Shown: positions 46,079 through 58,086 of the stretch, in pieces
How positions within the stretch are numbered: the stretch's first letter is position 1
Layout: each line of letters opens with the position of its first letter
Source of the DNA: Ceratotherium simum simum
Lineage: Eukaryota > Chordata > Mammalia > Perissodactyla > Rhinocerotidae
Reading direction: 5' to 3'
DNA: 64,000 bases
Assembly: GCF_000283155.1 (NCBI RefSeq)
Contig: NW_004454225.1
Span: 4,041,409-4,105,408 of the forward strand
Program-made: the position numbers and the translations under genes
Notes under the pieces: generated by a model
Seen by the model: the letters and a program-made list of their open reading frames with translations, nothing else
What the model was told of the DNA's origin: nothing
Database searches by the model: none

Positions 46079-49000
46079 CTAGCGGGGCACAGCACAGAGC
46101 TGGTAGGGGGAGGGGGTCACCAGTACACCAGACACACCGTGGTCGCTGGGGCGGGGCTGCCCAGCGGGCACCGAGAAGCTGAAGCGCTGCAGGAGGCAGG
46201 TGAAGAAGAGGAAGAGCTCCATGCGGGCCAGGGGCTCCCCGAGGCACGAGCGGCGGCCTGTGGGTGGGTATGGGGGGGTCAGTGAGCCTGGGGGCCTGGG
46301 CTCTATGTCTCAAATCTCCCTCAGGAGGGGGCAGCGAGCCAGGCTCCCCACAGGCACCTGCTGAGAAGGGCATGAAGGCCTCCTGCTTGACGAAGCGGCC
46401 CTGGGCGTCCAGGAAGTGCTCGGGGTGGAAGCGGAAGGGCTTCTTCCAGACGGTCTCATCCTTCAGCACCGAGGACAGGTTGGTGAAAAGCCCCGTCCCC
46501 TGGCAGAAGATGCCTGGCATGGGTGGGGTCTAGGCTGAGGGGGTGCCTGAAACCCTGCCAGCAAACACACATGGGCCACACTCTCTGCCTGGCACACAAG
46601 TGGACACTTTCATGACAGTCTCAGCCCAAGAGCTTCCCGCCACCACCCCTGTCCCCATGGCAGGGCCACGAGAATAACCTCCCATAGGCACGCTCCGTGC
46701 CACCTGTCCTGGCATGCATGGCTGCTCCAACACACCGTGACACATTTTAGTTTGTCCTCCCCTGCCCAGACTGCGGGCTCTACATGGACCTGGACCACCC
46801 TGCCTCTGCTTCCTCCCCACACCCACCCAGGCTGGAGAGTTGGTGCCTGTGGAAATGAGGATTAGGTGGCTCGGGTTCCAGTCCTGGTCACACCTGGCAA
46901 TGGCCATGCTGAGACCACCAGGGGGCAGACGGAGCTGAGCTGGGGTGAGCAGGGTCGCAGGCCTACCTTGGGGATGCGGAAGCCCTGCACTTCAATGTCG
47001 CGGGATGTCATGTGGGGCAAGCCCAGTGGGATGATGTCCCCAAAGCGCTGCACCTCATGGACCACAGCCATGGTGAAGGGCATGTGGGTCTGGTCCCCCA
47101 TCTCTGGTCGCCGCGCCTGCCCTATCACCTCATCGATCTCCTGTTGGACACGGCCTGGACAGACAAGCGTCCCCACAGTGGTCAGAACCCAGGGTGCTAG
47201 ACCCTGACCTCCTCCTGACTCCTTTGTAGGGGTTCTGCCCACGGGGAGGAGGAGATCACTCAGACCCCTGAGCCAGGGCCCAGCCTCTGCTCAGAGCTCC
47301 TGATGGTCAACCAAGCTCAGGGCCCCAGCCGGTCCCTCTCCTCCCTGGCCCAGCCCATCAGGCCCCCAGGCTGGGCTCACACTGCACATCCGGGTGCAGG
47401 ATCATGAGCAGGAGGGCCCAGGCCAGCGTGGTCGAGGTGGTCACAATCCCAGCAAAGAACAGATCAGTCACCACCAGGCGCAGGTTCTCATCATTGAAGC
47501 TGCTCTCGGGGTTCCCCTTGGCCTGGGCCATGCAGAGATGGTGGGCTCAGGGGCAGAGGGAGAAAACCCCAAATGGCCTCCCACTCTGTACCCATTCAGC
47601 CCTGGTGCCTGATCACTGGGTGATACACAGGCCCCACCTTGCCAGGCTCCTCTCAAGGTCCGCCAACCCACAACCTCTGCCCTCGTCCATGGCAGCTCAC
47701 CTTCTCCACCTCGTCCAGGAAGGCATCAGTCAGGTCTCTGGGAGGCTGGGCCGGGTCCCGGGTCATCCTGTTCTCAGCAACCAGCTCATCCACCAGGGCC
47801 ATGAAGGCCCTCTGGGCAGGAAAAGCCTTGTCGACCAGCCCCGGGATGTGCAGGAGCACTGGTATGGCGTGCACCACCTGTGCAGGCCACAGATGTGGGG
47901 CCCTGGGTCCTCCCTGTGCTCAGGTCTTCACCTCCACCAATCAGGTTCCCGCTCCTCCCTGGGTGTCCCCACCATCAACCTCGTTCCTCCCCATGTTCCA
48001 ACTACAACCTTCTCTCCTGGCCTTGTCCCGAATGTATAAACCTAAAATCTACATCTCACGGGTTCTGATGGCTTCCAATGGAAGAGGTACAGGTTCCTTA
48101 GCCCTCTCCAGGTGCCCGCTGACCCAACTCCCCTCTATCCAAATCCTCCTCCGCGGAGGCCCATTGTAGGCAGAGGGCTCCACCATGGGGCTTGCCCACA
48201 GGGCTCCTTGGGGCCTTCCTCCCCCGTACCTGGGGCAGAAAGCCAGAATTTTCCTTCAGTTGTTCATTTGCGAGGTCCGATAGCTTGAGGAAGCGCCGGT
48301 CGTTGTACTCGAAGCGGCGCCCAAAGGTGAGGGAGGCGATCACGTTGCCCACCGCTTTGTTCAGCAGGGCGTTGGGGCTAAAGGGGCGTCCTCGGAGGGG
48401 AAGGTGCAGGTCAGGGGGTCGCCTCCATCTCCCCCTCCCCAGCCTCCATCCCTGTCTCCTGTCCCTCAGCCCAGCACTCACCGGCCTGGTCTGCGAAGGC
48501 GGCGCAGAGGCACGAGGCCTCCTCGGTCACCCACTGCTCCAGTGACTTCTTGCCCATGCCGAAATTGCGCAGGGTGGACACGGAGAAGCGCCGCTGCTCC
48601 CGCCAGGCGCGCCCATAGCGGGCAAAGAGGATGCCTGGGGGCGGGGCGGACGTGGGTGTGGCTCGGGTGAGCCCTGGCCCCGCCTCTGCGCGCACACCAT
48701 GCTTGTTGGCTCGCCCGCCCATCTGTCTATCCGGAGGCCATGCCCCGCCCCAGCCCTGCTCACACAGTCCCGCGCCTACATCCCCCACAGTATTCTTATT
48801 CTCTAAACCTTGCAGTCCCGCCCCCTTTACACCTCCTTCCGGAGGGGACAGATCCCAGCCTCTGCCCGCCCACATTGTTCGCCAGGTCTCCACACTGGGG
48901 GCAGGTCTTGGTCCCGCTCTTGGCTCTGCCCACCGAGATGTCCTTCCGTCCAGCGAAGGTTCCCGGCCCACGCCCTCCCCCGCCCACACCGACTCCGTGC

Positions 49001-50332
49001 TCCTCATTCCCGCCACCCAGACATCCCCTTCCTGCTCACAGTGGCCCGGCCCCGCCCACTTCCAGTAAGGCCCCGCCCTCCGCATCGCCTGCATCCACCT
49101 CCCCACCCTTAGCACAGGCTTCTTCCTCCACCTGCTGCTCCTTCAAATTCGCTGACTCCTCCCTGCTCCGCAGGTCCACCACCCTGCCTCCGCTTGGCCC
49201 TGCGGGTCTCAGGTCACTGCGGGCCAAGTCGCCGCTGGGCCGCAATCCTTCCCTCTTCCGCTTGCCTTGCGCGTGGGGTCCGAAGCCCAGGTGCTCAAAA
49301 ACAGGCATAGGTGGGCGGTCGGCGGTGTCTTCGCTCTGAACCACCAACGCCTCGCGCATGGCCGCCAGCCCGTTGATTATGACCACAGGCGTCCAAGCCA
49401 GCTGCAGGCTGAACACGTCCCCGAAGCGGCTCCGCAGCTGCAGGCCAAGAGTCCAAGCATTCCACAAGTCTCACCCCACCCCAGGTTGCCTGACCCAGTC
49501 TCCTGGCTCTAGACCCTGGGGAGAGCCCTGGGCCGCCAACAGTGCGTGGGTGCAAGGACTTTCTCTGGCCTTGTGACGCTGGTGGTCACATCCTCTATGG
49601 TTGAGGACCTCACGTTGGATCAGATCATCCAGCTGTGACTTCGCAGAGGTCACCAAGATGTCAGGAGGCAAAGTTAGCATCCCATTTTACAGGTGAAGAA
49701 ACTGAGGTTCAGAGTGGTGAGCAGTAAGGCTCAAGGTCTCACAGCAGTGAAAGATTTGAACCTGGTCACTGTCCCCTCTCAACCTCGATTTCCAGATGTC
49801 AATGGGGCTCATGACTGGACTCCCCTCCCCCAATCTCGTCGTCTCTCCCTGATGTCCTCAGAAGGGACTCAGGCTCACATAACTTAAGCCCTGTCCCACT
49901 GGATCCCAAACCCACTGCCAAGTCTTATCCCCCACCAGGACTTTGTCTTCTCTGACCTTTGATTGGAAAATTCAAACTGTCCTCCATGCCCTGCACAGAT
50001 GCCCTCCCCCAGGAGGCCTCTCAAATCTGCCTCCAGTTTTCCACGCAGCTCCCTGTCCAGCCCGTGGCTTCACCACTACCCACTGTCTGCTGTTCAGTGG
50101 GTCTGCAGGCCCTCTGCTCCCCACCACCCCCAACCTTCCTCACCCGAGTAAAGCAGGAAAGCAAGTCGTGGAAGTCCAGCTGCAGCTGGTTGCCCAGCCC
50201 AGGCAGGGGCATGGGGCCTGGTGGGTAGCGTGGGGCCCAGCGTTGGCGTCGGTGCATCAGGTCCACCAGGAGCAGGAAAATGGCCACGGCCACGGCCAAG
50301 GGCCCCAGTGTCTCCCCGGTCAGTAGCCCCAT
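46079..50332 (-). CDS. CYP2D: Cytochrome P450 2D, copy D, intact nine-exon gene
   Basis: Second complete CYP2D monooxygenase. Coding exons: 50332-50144, 49437-49266, 48634-48482, 48390-48230, 47877-47701, 47522-47381, 47154-46967, 46499-46358, 46257-46079 (same lengths as copy B; 1503 bp, 500 aa). Intron sizes (706, 631, 91, 352, 178, 226, 467, 100 bp) fit the human CYP2D6 plan. Seen: membrane anchor, [12 protein letters not shown] hinge, [10 protein letters not shown] helix C, I-helix [22 protein letters not shown] (ExxR) and FSAGRRSCLG heme loop with Cys446. Intron 2 has a GC donor. One oddity: the intron 3 acceptor is GAG where copies A, B and C have CAG, which may weaken splicing. It differs from copy B throughout exons 1, 2 and 5 and at residue 484 (Ser instead of Tyr), so substrate ranges may differ. 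Exact equine gene number not assigned. Confidence 0.95.
49683..49765 (+). mobile_element. MIR SINE fragment in intron 1 of copy D
   Basis: MIR core ACAGGTGAAGAAACTGAGG; same position as in copies A-C. Confidence 0.7.
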
Positions 50333-50456
50333 GGCTGCCTCGGTGGGAACTGGGCTCCTCTGGACACACTGGCACCCCTCACCACACCAGGCACCTAGGA
50401 CCAGGCCAGGCAGGGCACTCTCACCAACCCTGAGGGTTTGACCAGCCTGGGTCTCT

Positions 50457-50488
50457 TTATAATAGGAACTGAGACTGGCCTTTGCCCT
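50457..50488 (-). promoter_or_regulatory. Core promoter of CYP2D copy D (TATA-like and HNF4-type DR1)
   Basis: Minus strand: AGGGCAAAGGCCA (50488-50476), identical to copy B, then TATTATAAA (50465-50457), a slightly altered TATA box. Confidence 0.72.
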
Positions 50489-50499
50489 CTACACTGAAC

Positions 50500-53400
50500 C
50501 TACCTGTTGAGATGAATTTGCTGCCACAGGCTGCAGGGAGGGGCCAGGGAAGTTCTGTTGCAGGTGTGGCACAGAATTCCTGTGCCTGCTGCCCTCTCTA
50601 GTTGCTTATTCTGGGTGGGGGGTAGAGAAAAGGGAAGTCCCCACCCCCAGCCTGACTCCCCACCATTTACAGGTCCGAGGAAGAACCAGGGGTCTTCGGA
50701 CTTGATCCTGCCCCCACCTGTCATATCAGGCTCACACTCCCTAATGTGGTCACAGCCTCATCCCCAGAACACAGTCTTGCCTTCCCATGTCTCACCTGCC
50801 TCCTCCTGAGTGACCTTCACCTCCCAGGTTTGTACTGGCACTCTCAGGGAGGTCACTATGCTCAGAGGGATGAGGGGAGGGGGAGTGGGAGGAGGGGTGA
50901 ATTTCTCCGTATCTCTCATTTCACACTAGTACACTCAGTACACACAGACACAGATCACACACACATTCAGACACTACCCACCTACTCACAGACTGACACA
51001 CAGCACATGCACACACACCTTTACCCACACACAAAACCACATGCACACACATTCATACATGTACCGCATACACACACTAACACACACACACACACGCACG
51101 CAGACCCAGCACCAGGGCCCCTGTTCCCAGTGGTTGCCTGGAGGTGACCTCCCCCTCCCCTTCCCTGGAGGCTACAGGCAGTGATGCTGAGGACCCTCAC
51201 CAGGCTGGCGTCTGACTCAGTTTCCTCAGTTTCCACCCAGTTGTGGCTGACCCACCTTTGAATCAGGGTGGGGAGGCAGCAGGGTTGTTCTCAGAGCTCC
51301 CAGTGACACAACAACCAGTTAAAAGACCAGGAGACCCTTTCTAAGTGTGTTACAAACCGGGCCTTTGATCTCCTAACTATTGAGGCCACCCAGGTGATGA
51401 ATCTCCTGGTGCCTGTGTCCACTTTCCTGTCTTGGATAAATGTGGGGTGGGCACTCGCCCCTGTTGACTGAGCTGCGAGGAAGCTCAGGGGACTAGGGTG
51501 GCTTAGCAGAGGATGTGACTCTGTCCCCAGAGGAGGGGGCCTGCTTCCTCCTCCTCATTGTCATTTATCCTTGAACATCAGCTGCTCAAACTCTTTCTAG
51601 AAGACAAGGGGATGGAAACAAAGTGGGGACAACATAATTTCTTTACACCCCAACAGGCCTGCTGAGGACCACAAGGAATGGATTCTCAGGCCTCCCCCTT
51701 TGCCACCCTCCTCCCTCTCCCTGGGCCAGGTCCCCCCTGCTCCAGCCCCATCCCTTCCACCCCTGACTCTCTGGTCCCTCAAGGAAAGATGCAAACCTCA
51801 GCATCACCCCACGCTGGGGCGTGCCACTGTCTGGCTGGAATTATGACTACCAGGCCTTCCCTGTTACTCAGCCTCTCACTCAGACTCCACGCAGGGGAGG
51901 CAATACGCCGTGCCAGGGCAGGGTAGCTGCCACTGACCTCAGACTCTCCTCCTTCTACAAGTAAATGGCTGGTATTTGAGGCTGAGTTTTTAAATCAGTG
52001 AAGCTGATGAGGACTCTGAGCCCAAAACCGACTCATATGGGAAGGGGCAGGAGCCCAGAGGGTGGGGAAGGGGCATTTCCTGGGTAGGGGTCAGGCCCCC
52101 TCACCCAGCCCAGGGGTATGTGAGATAAGCTCTCATCCTGGAAACAGCTGGAGTATTCTCTCCCCAGCAGAAGCAGGGCCTTCAGGAGGCACTCCCCACC
52201 CCTGTGTCCTGCAATTCTTTCCCTCTCTCACTCCCCAACAGTAAGAGGACCAGCTTCTTCCCAGGATGCCTCTGGACATCCCCCACTCAGAGATGGCCAC
52301 TCAGACATGGCTTCCACGTGCTGTGGGCTCTTGGTATTGGTTTTCAAGATTTGCAATTCTTGCTTGACTGTGAAAGTTGCTCCTCCCCTTCTGAATTCCC
52401 ACATCCCCACTCTCCTGCCAGACTTGGGGCCAGAGGGTGTAGGGTGCTGGGGCCCAATGGGCCTTCCTCGGTTTACTGGGCCTTCCCTGCATCTTGCCTT
52501 GCTCAGGCCTTGACTTCTGCTCCACCCCCGCTGGAAGGACCATGTGCTGAGTGCTGGGCTGTGCCCTCGCAGCCTGGCTGGAAGAGGATGGCGGGCCCCT
52601 CCCCCAAGGGGCTCATCACCAAGAGGAGGAGGGGGAAGACAGAGAGCTGATAGGCCCAGCTAGCAGTGCGGGAACTGCTTTGAGAGTGGTGGGGACACTG
52701 CCTCAGGCTGGAGCCGGTCTTTCTGGGAAGACTTCCTAGAGGACTTTGGCTGGCCTGGCACTGCAAGCCAAGATGACCTGCCACTGGGACCAAAGGGGCA
52801 CCCCAAAGTCCTGTGCAGGAGGGTGAGGAGCAGAGGGAGGGAGGCAGCTTTGCATATCTGGCCGAGGACTGGGCTGGAGGCAGCTGGGGTCTCTGGTCCT
52901 CCAGGAGGCAGGAAGACTAGCTTGGAGGCCACTCAACAGACCAGGAGAGCAAGACTTGAGGGCACGGTGGGGACTTTCCAGATCCAGCCTGTGGCCTCTC
53001 ATTGCCCTCAGTTGAATGTCCTGTTCTGTGGGCAGCAACTCTACCCAGGACTGTCAGAGAATCAGGTGGTGTCAGCAGGGGGCAGGATGGTCCAAGTGTT
53101 GGTCACACAGTGGCCCTGGATAAAGTATCTTTATCCACCCTTTGTTTTGGATGTGTCACGCTCTCCCAAGCAGTCACTCTAATGAGGATATGAAGGGCAG
53201 GGACAGACATGCCTGTAATTCAGGCAGACCCCCCCACCCCCAGCCCCGATACTAGGGGCGTGTTCTCCAGGACCAGGGGCCTTGAGAAAACCTCCTGAGT
53301 ACAATGAGCACACAGTAAAATCGTCAGGCTGATGGCCTGCTGCAATCATTGTGCAATTGCAGCTTCCATTGATCAGGGACTCGCGTGCCAGGCTCTGCTG

Positions 53401-53600
53401 CTCACTCCACGTGTCCTTCCCACAGCCCTGTAGGGCAGGGGGCTTCAGGGTCCCCAAGGCATGGAGGGGACTGAGTCTCAGGGGACATGTCAGGAGGTCA
53501 TAGTCAAAGAGCAGCATTCGGGTCCATCTCAAAAGTCATGCTAAGCTACTGCTCTACATGTAAGTTACTGAGATTTCTTATTTAGAAACACACTCAGCCC
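50500..53600. other. 5' distal non-coding block of copy D
   Basis: Colinear with 21,900-24,960 and 34,010-37,130: AC-rich tract (about 50,935-51,100) with its module, unique DNA, and a MIR fragment near 53,350-53,530. No gene supported. Confidence 0.65.
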
Positions 53601-53734
53601 ACCCTCGCTGGGCTTCTGCTCTGGTGAAGCCGCTGGGGTGGAGGGGTGAGCGTCCCCACGGATCGCGGGTGTCGCAAGTGTTCACCCAGCAAGGACGGGT
53701 CCTCTAGACACTGTGGCCTGAGAGTTAGACTCCA

Positions 53735-54210
53735 GGGGTGACGTCAACACGATGGCGGACCAGGAAGTGCCCGTCCCTGAGTCCCCAACGCATGCGGGGC
53801 AAACCTTAGGAGAGAGCTCTAGAAAGCAGGTAGGGAGCTGCAGCCCCAGCCGGTGACCTGGGAACGTGGGTGGCATTTTGCTCGCCTTGCCCGCCCCCGC
53901 CCCCACCCCCACCCGCGGTGTGCAGCGCCCGCGGAGGAAATCCCGCAATTCCCGTTCCTCCCTGGGGACAGAAAGGAAGAGTGGAAGCTGCGTGCAGCTT
54001 GTGGGGCCGGGGCCTGGCCGCCAAACCTGACTCGCAGTGCTGACGCGCCCAGCGCAGCGCTAGGATCCAGGTGGAGGCCCCGGCAGGGCGGCCGCGGCTG
54101 CAGTTCCGTACGCGGGCGCCGGGGGGCGCAGGAGGCAGCAGCCGAGGAGGGAACACGAGAGGGAGGGGGAGCTGGGCAGGGCCCGCCTCCCAGAGATGGT
54201 CCGTGGGAAT
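53735..54210. promoter_or_regulatory. CpG-rich island with palindromic CRE and YY1-like box (unit D)
   Basis: TGACGTCA at 53,739-53,746 and GATGGCGGAC at 53,751-53,760, then GC-rich DNA to about 54,210 and an AC-rich tract with (CA)12 at 54,364-54,388. No gene recognised. Confidence 0.5.
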
Positions 54211-54619
54211 GGGCTTCGGCATTTACCCTCACGCTCACACGTGCAGACACACACACACAGACCCACCACACACACAAAGAACCACGACACAGAAATTTAT
54301 TCACGCACAGGACCACCCACACTCAGACAAAACACACACTTCAACTCAACGTGCACAAATTCTCACACACACACACACACACACACACCCAGCACCAAGT
54401 ACCCTGGGTCTCAGCGAGGCCCCTGGATGCCTGGGCGAGACCTCTTCTGGTGGAGGCTGCGCCATGCATGGCTCAGGGTCCTCACCTGGCCTGCAGCACA
54501 GCCCTGATTCCTAGGTGGTGGTGTAGGTGTGGCAAGTTTAAATCTTGGTGTTGGGGATTTAAAGTTACCCTGACTGGACAACTGGTGGAGCCCAGAGGCT
54601 CTTTCCCAAGCTTGTGACA

Positions 54620-55713
54620 TCCACCAGTCACTTCCTGAGGGATATTATCATCCCCCTGCTTTCTGGCCTTAATGGCCAGAAAGAAATCTGACTAGAAATA
54701 TGATGTCAATGTTATTGATGACGGATCCTTTGTCCCTAATTGAGGAGCATCTCACATCTTTCTTGCTGCTTTCAAAGCAAGAAAGCAGCTTTCTTTGTCT
54801 TTTGATGGTTTTCTTGTGATGTGTGTAGGTGTAGGTCTCTGATTTTATCCTACTTGGAGTTCACTGAGCTTCTTGGATGTATAGATTAATGTTTTTCATC
54901 AAATTTTGGGAGTATTCCATTTTCAATATTGCTTCAAATATTCCTTCTAGTCCTTTATCTCTCTCTTCTTCTCTTAGGACTCCCGTTAACGTGTGTGTGG
55001 TATCCTTGATGGTGCCCCACAGGTTTCTGAATCTCTGCTCATTCTTCTTCATCCTTGTTTCTGTTCCTCGGCCTGGATCAGCTCAGCTGACTGTCCTCAT
55101 GTTCACTGATTTTTCTTCTTCCTGTTCAAATCTGCTCTTGAGTTCCTGCAGTGAACTTCCATTTCTGTTATTATACTGTTCATATCCAGAATTCTACCTA
55201 GGTCCTTTTGATGAATTCTATCTCATTTCACATAGTCTTTATTGGTGAGAGATCATTTTCCTACTCTCCTTTAGTTCTTTAGACATGGTTTCTCTTAGTC
55301 CTGTGAACATACTGAATTAGCTGATATGCAGTCTTTGTCCAGCAACTCCACCATCAGGGACGGTTTCCATTGATGGCCTTTTTCCTGTGTATGGACCATC
55401 CTTTCTTCTTCCCTTGCATGTCATGTAATTTTTTGTTGAAAACTGGATATTTAAATAAGATACTGTGGCAATTCGGGAGATCAGATTCTCTTTGCTCCCC
55501 AGGGTTTTTTGTGGTGGTGGTTTGTTGCCATTGTAGTTGTTTCTTTGCTTAGTGATGTTTATGAACTAAATCTAGAAAGTCTCTATTCCTTGTTGTGTGT
55601 GGCCAATGCAGTCTCTACTCAGTTAGCTGGTGGTCAGCTAATGATTGGTTAGAGATTTCCTTAAATGTCTGGAACCAATCACTCTCCCAGTCTTTGCTGC
55701 AAAGATGTGCTCT

Positions 55714-55751
<38 letters not shown>

Positions 55752-55780
55752 GTTACATATGTTCAACACTCAGCCAGACA
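54620..55780 (-). mobile_element. Old L1/HAL1 ORF1-type LINE remnant (unit D)
   Basis: The minus strand at 55,052-54,861 reads as a piece of LINE ORF1 (NEQRFRNLWGTIKDT, EEERDKGLE, YIQEAQ). The surroundings are frameshifted. Matches 26,160-27,260 and, inverted, 15,350-16,830. Confidence 0.68.
55715..55750 (+). repeat. (GT)18 microsatellite
   Basis: Uninterrupted GT run. It is much shorter at the equivalent sites of units A (15,458-15,476, complement) and B (27,163-27,172), so it expanded in unit D. Confidence 0.95.
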
Positions 55781-57430
55781 TAGAATTAAAAGTTTACAAC
55801 TTTCCCTCAGCCTCCACTTCCTGTTTCCACAGAACCTCAAGGTCAGTCAGAGGTGAGAGCTAAGGGCTCCCCCAGATCTTTCCTGAGCATGCACATGGCT
55901 GCACACAGCCCTACACACGTGCATGGCCTCTTAGATTCCCAGGAATCAGTCAGAGCTTTTCAAAGCCCCTGTGGACACTTCATGCCCCAACCTCCTCTTT
56001 AACCTGTGTGGTTTGTTTATCATTTGCCCCAACTGTTATCCACTGCTCAGGCAGCTTTGATTTTCAACAGTGGCCTCTGATTACCTTCAACAAACTCTCC
56101 TGAGAAAAGGCTGTTTGCACGAGGGGCGCTCTCAGCTCACACAGACAGCCCTGCACACGGGGTCTTCTAGGGAACACTCAGCCAGGGAAATAGTGACAAT
56201 TCTTTGGGAATGAGGCTTTGAAAATATTCCCTGTCCTGTGCTCCCTCAGGAGGCTTCCCTAGGAATGTGGGCGGTTATTTTCAAGGCTACTGCTGAGCTG
56301 GACCCTGGAGGATAGGACCAGGGAAGTGGAAATGCCACAGAGTTTGCTGTTCATTCTGATATTCAGCCATTTGTCTTGAAAAAAAATGCTCCTGAGTAGC
56401 TGTGAGCTCTTCATTTATACCAAGATTTCTGAAAAAGTAACTGATCATTTTGTCAGTCTTTTCATTGGTCTTCTGGAGTGGCCAATTTTCAGACATCTGC
56501 CATTTTTGCTGATATCACTGCTCTCCTGAGGGGTGTTTATGAGATCTTAGATGTCTCAAATGTCTGCATACATACTTGACTAATAGTTCAGCTCGGTATA
56601 GAATTCTAGACTAGAAATAAATTTCCTGAAGAATTTTAAAGACGTTTCTTGTTTTCCTCTACCTCGAGCATTGGTGTTGAGCTGACTGATGCTACTTGAA
56701 TTCCTAAAACAGAGTAGTTGTCTTCCTCCTTTATAACTCTGCAAGTCTTTAGGTTCTTGTTATGGTCACCCTGCAAAGGCAGGAGAGACCCTCCCACTCA
56801 AAATTTGATTAGTATGTAGACTAATGGCACCAAGAGGGTATGAGAAGCTTTACTACTTGAATCTGTGAGGTCTCTTGGCAGAGCAGGACTGGCCTCTCAA
56901 GCAGGTCCAAAATGGCTTGAGAGAGCCAGGAAGGGAGACTGGCCTAGATATTTACTGTGGTTTGGTGATGCGCTGTGTTGAGGGTTCGCTTGTGTGGGTA
57001 GGTGTTTAGTGGTTGGAAACTCTATTATAGAGCAAAGGAGAGAGAATCAGGGATTTATCACCAGCTGGTCCCAGTGTGGGGGACACAGGAAGAGAAAGAG
57101 GTGATGACTAAAAGGTGTCAGTGATCAAACAGCAGAAAAATGGAGTCACAACCCTCAGAGTAGGGAAGAACCCCAATAGCCAGAGGCTCCGACCTTCCTG
57201 AATGAGCCTCCCCTGCCTCCTGCTGCCTTCCTGGTCATTAGGACCTTGAGGCCACTCCCCTTGGGTTTGAGGAGTACCTAGCCTTTGATCAATGCTGACC
57301 TGCTCCCCTGGTATCTGGGGCTACCCTCGCCTTGGGAAACCTCCTTTTTTCAGGGGACCCAAGGGCATGCCTGCTTGTGGTTTTAGAGGCCTCTGACGTG
57401 GAGAGCAAGGAGTAAAGGACCAGGGGTTGG
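55780..57430. other. Non-coding stretch distal to copy D, part 1
   Basis: Matches 27,260-28,830 and, inverted, 13,775-15,350. No conserved frame. Confidence 0.6.
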
Positions 57431-57435
57431 GTCTC

Positions 57436-58081
57436 TGTTTTAATGGGGAAAAAAGGGTCTGATCGGTCAAAGAAATAGCGTCTTTCCTGCCCTGAGGACC
57501 ACTCAGAGCAAATATCTAGTAAGTAAGCAATGATTGTTTATTAATAGAGATATACAAAATTAGGATGAAACAGCTACAGTGAAAGAAAATCAGTAAAATA
57601 TGAGAATACAAGGATGGGAAAATGAAAGTAACATCAAACCAGGTACTCAGAACATCCATGCCTTTTAGCTGGGGGAGTCCCAACAGCACGGCCAGGCGGG
57701 GAGTATCGGTTGACAGAAAGGATCCTGAGCAAGGCGTCCCCTCCACAGGTGAGACTCCTGCCCAGGCAATGCTAAGCAAGGGTTTTTATTTAGGATTTCA
57801 TCGAGGGCCCACATGGGAACATCTGGTGTTTCTTTTCTTTAGATGTTAGGTGTTATCTAGTGTGTACGTGCACTGTGACTCCCGGTAATCGTCCGGAGAA
57901 CACAGATGGCCAGTCTGTGCCTGCTCCTGACGCTCCTAGAGTCTTGAGACATAAACAATTGCAGTTTGTATTGTGGGAGAAGAGCCACTTCCCATCACAA
58001 GCAACTGCTTTGTATTTTTTCAGTGCTGATGGTTTCTGAGGGTCATGGAGCAGCCATCATGGCTTCACTCATGTCAATTCA
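57436..58081 (-). mobile_element. Solo LTR of an endogenous retrovirus, unit D only
   Basis: 646 bp, TG...CA at its ends, flanked by a perfect 5-bp target-site duplication GTCTC (57,431-57,435 and 58,082-58,086). The empty site with a single copy is present in the inverted block (13,770-13,774), and unit B is also empty. A TATA-like AAATAAAAACCC on the minus strand suggests that orientation. No internal viral genes remain, so it is a recombined solo LTR. Family not assigned. Confidence 0.85.
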
Positions 58082-58086
58082 GTCTC

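Noticed and set aside
50940..51110. Regularly spaced short repeats that could suggest a repeat array
   Set aside because: Degenerate AC microsatellite without unique spacers; CRISPR is not relevant in a mammalian genome.
53751..53830. ATG within GATGGCGGACCAGG as the start of an unknown gene
   Set aside because: The frame stops after 11 codons in unit B, the ATG context is altered in unit C, and no splice-compatible continuation was found.
57516..57779. 87-codon minus-strand frame inside the solo LTR
   Set aside because: It lies within LTR sequence with no similarity I recognise and no internal retroviral region; treated as chance.
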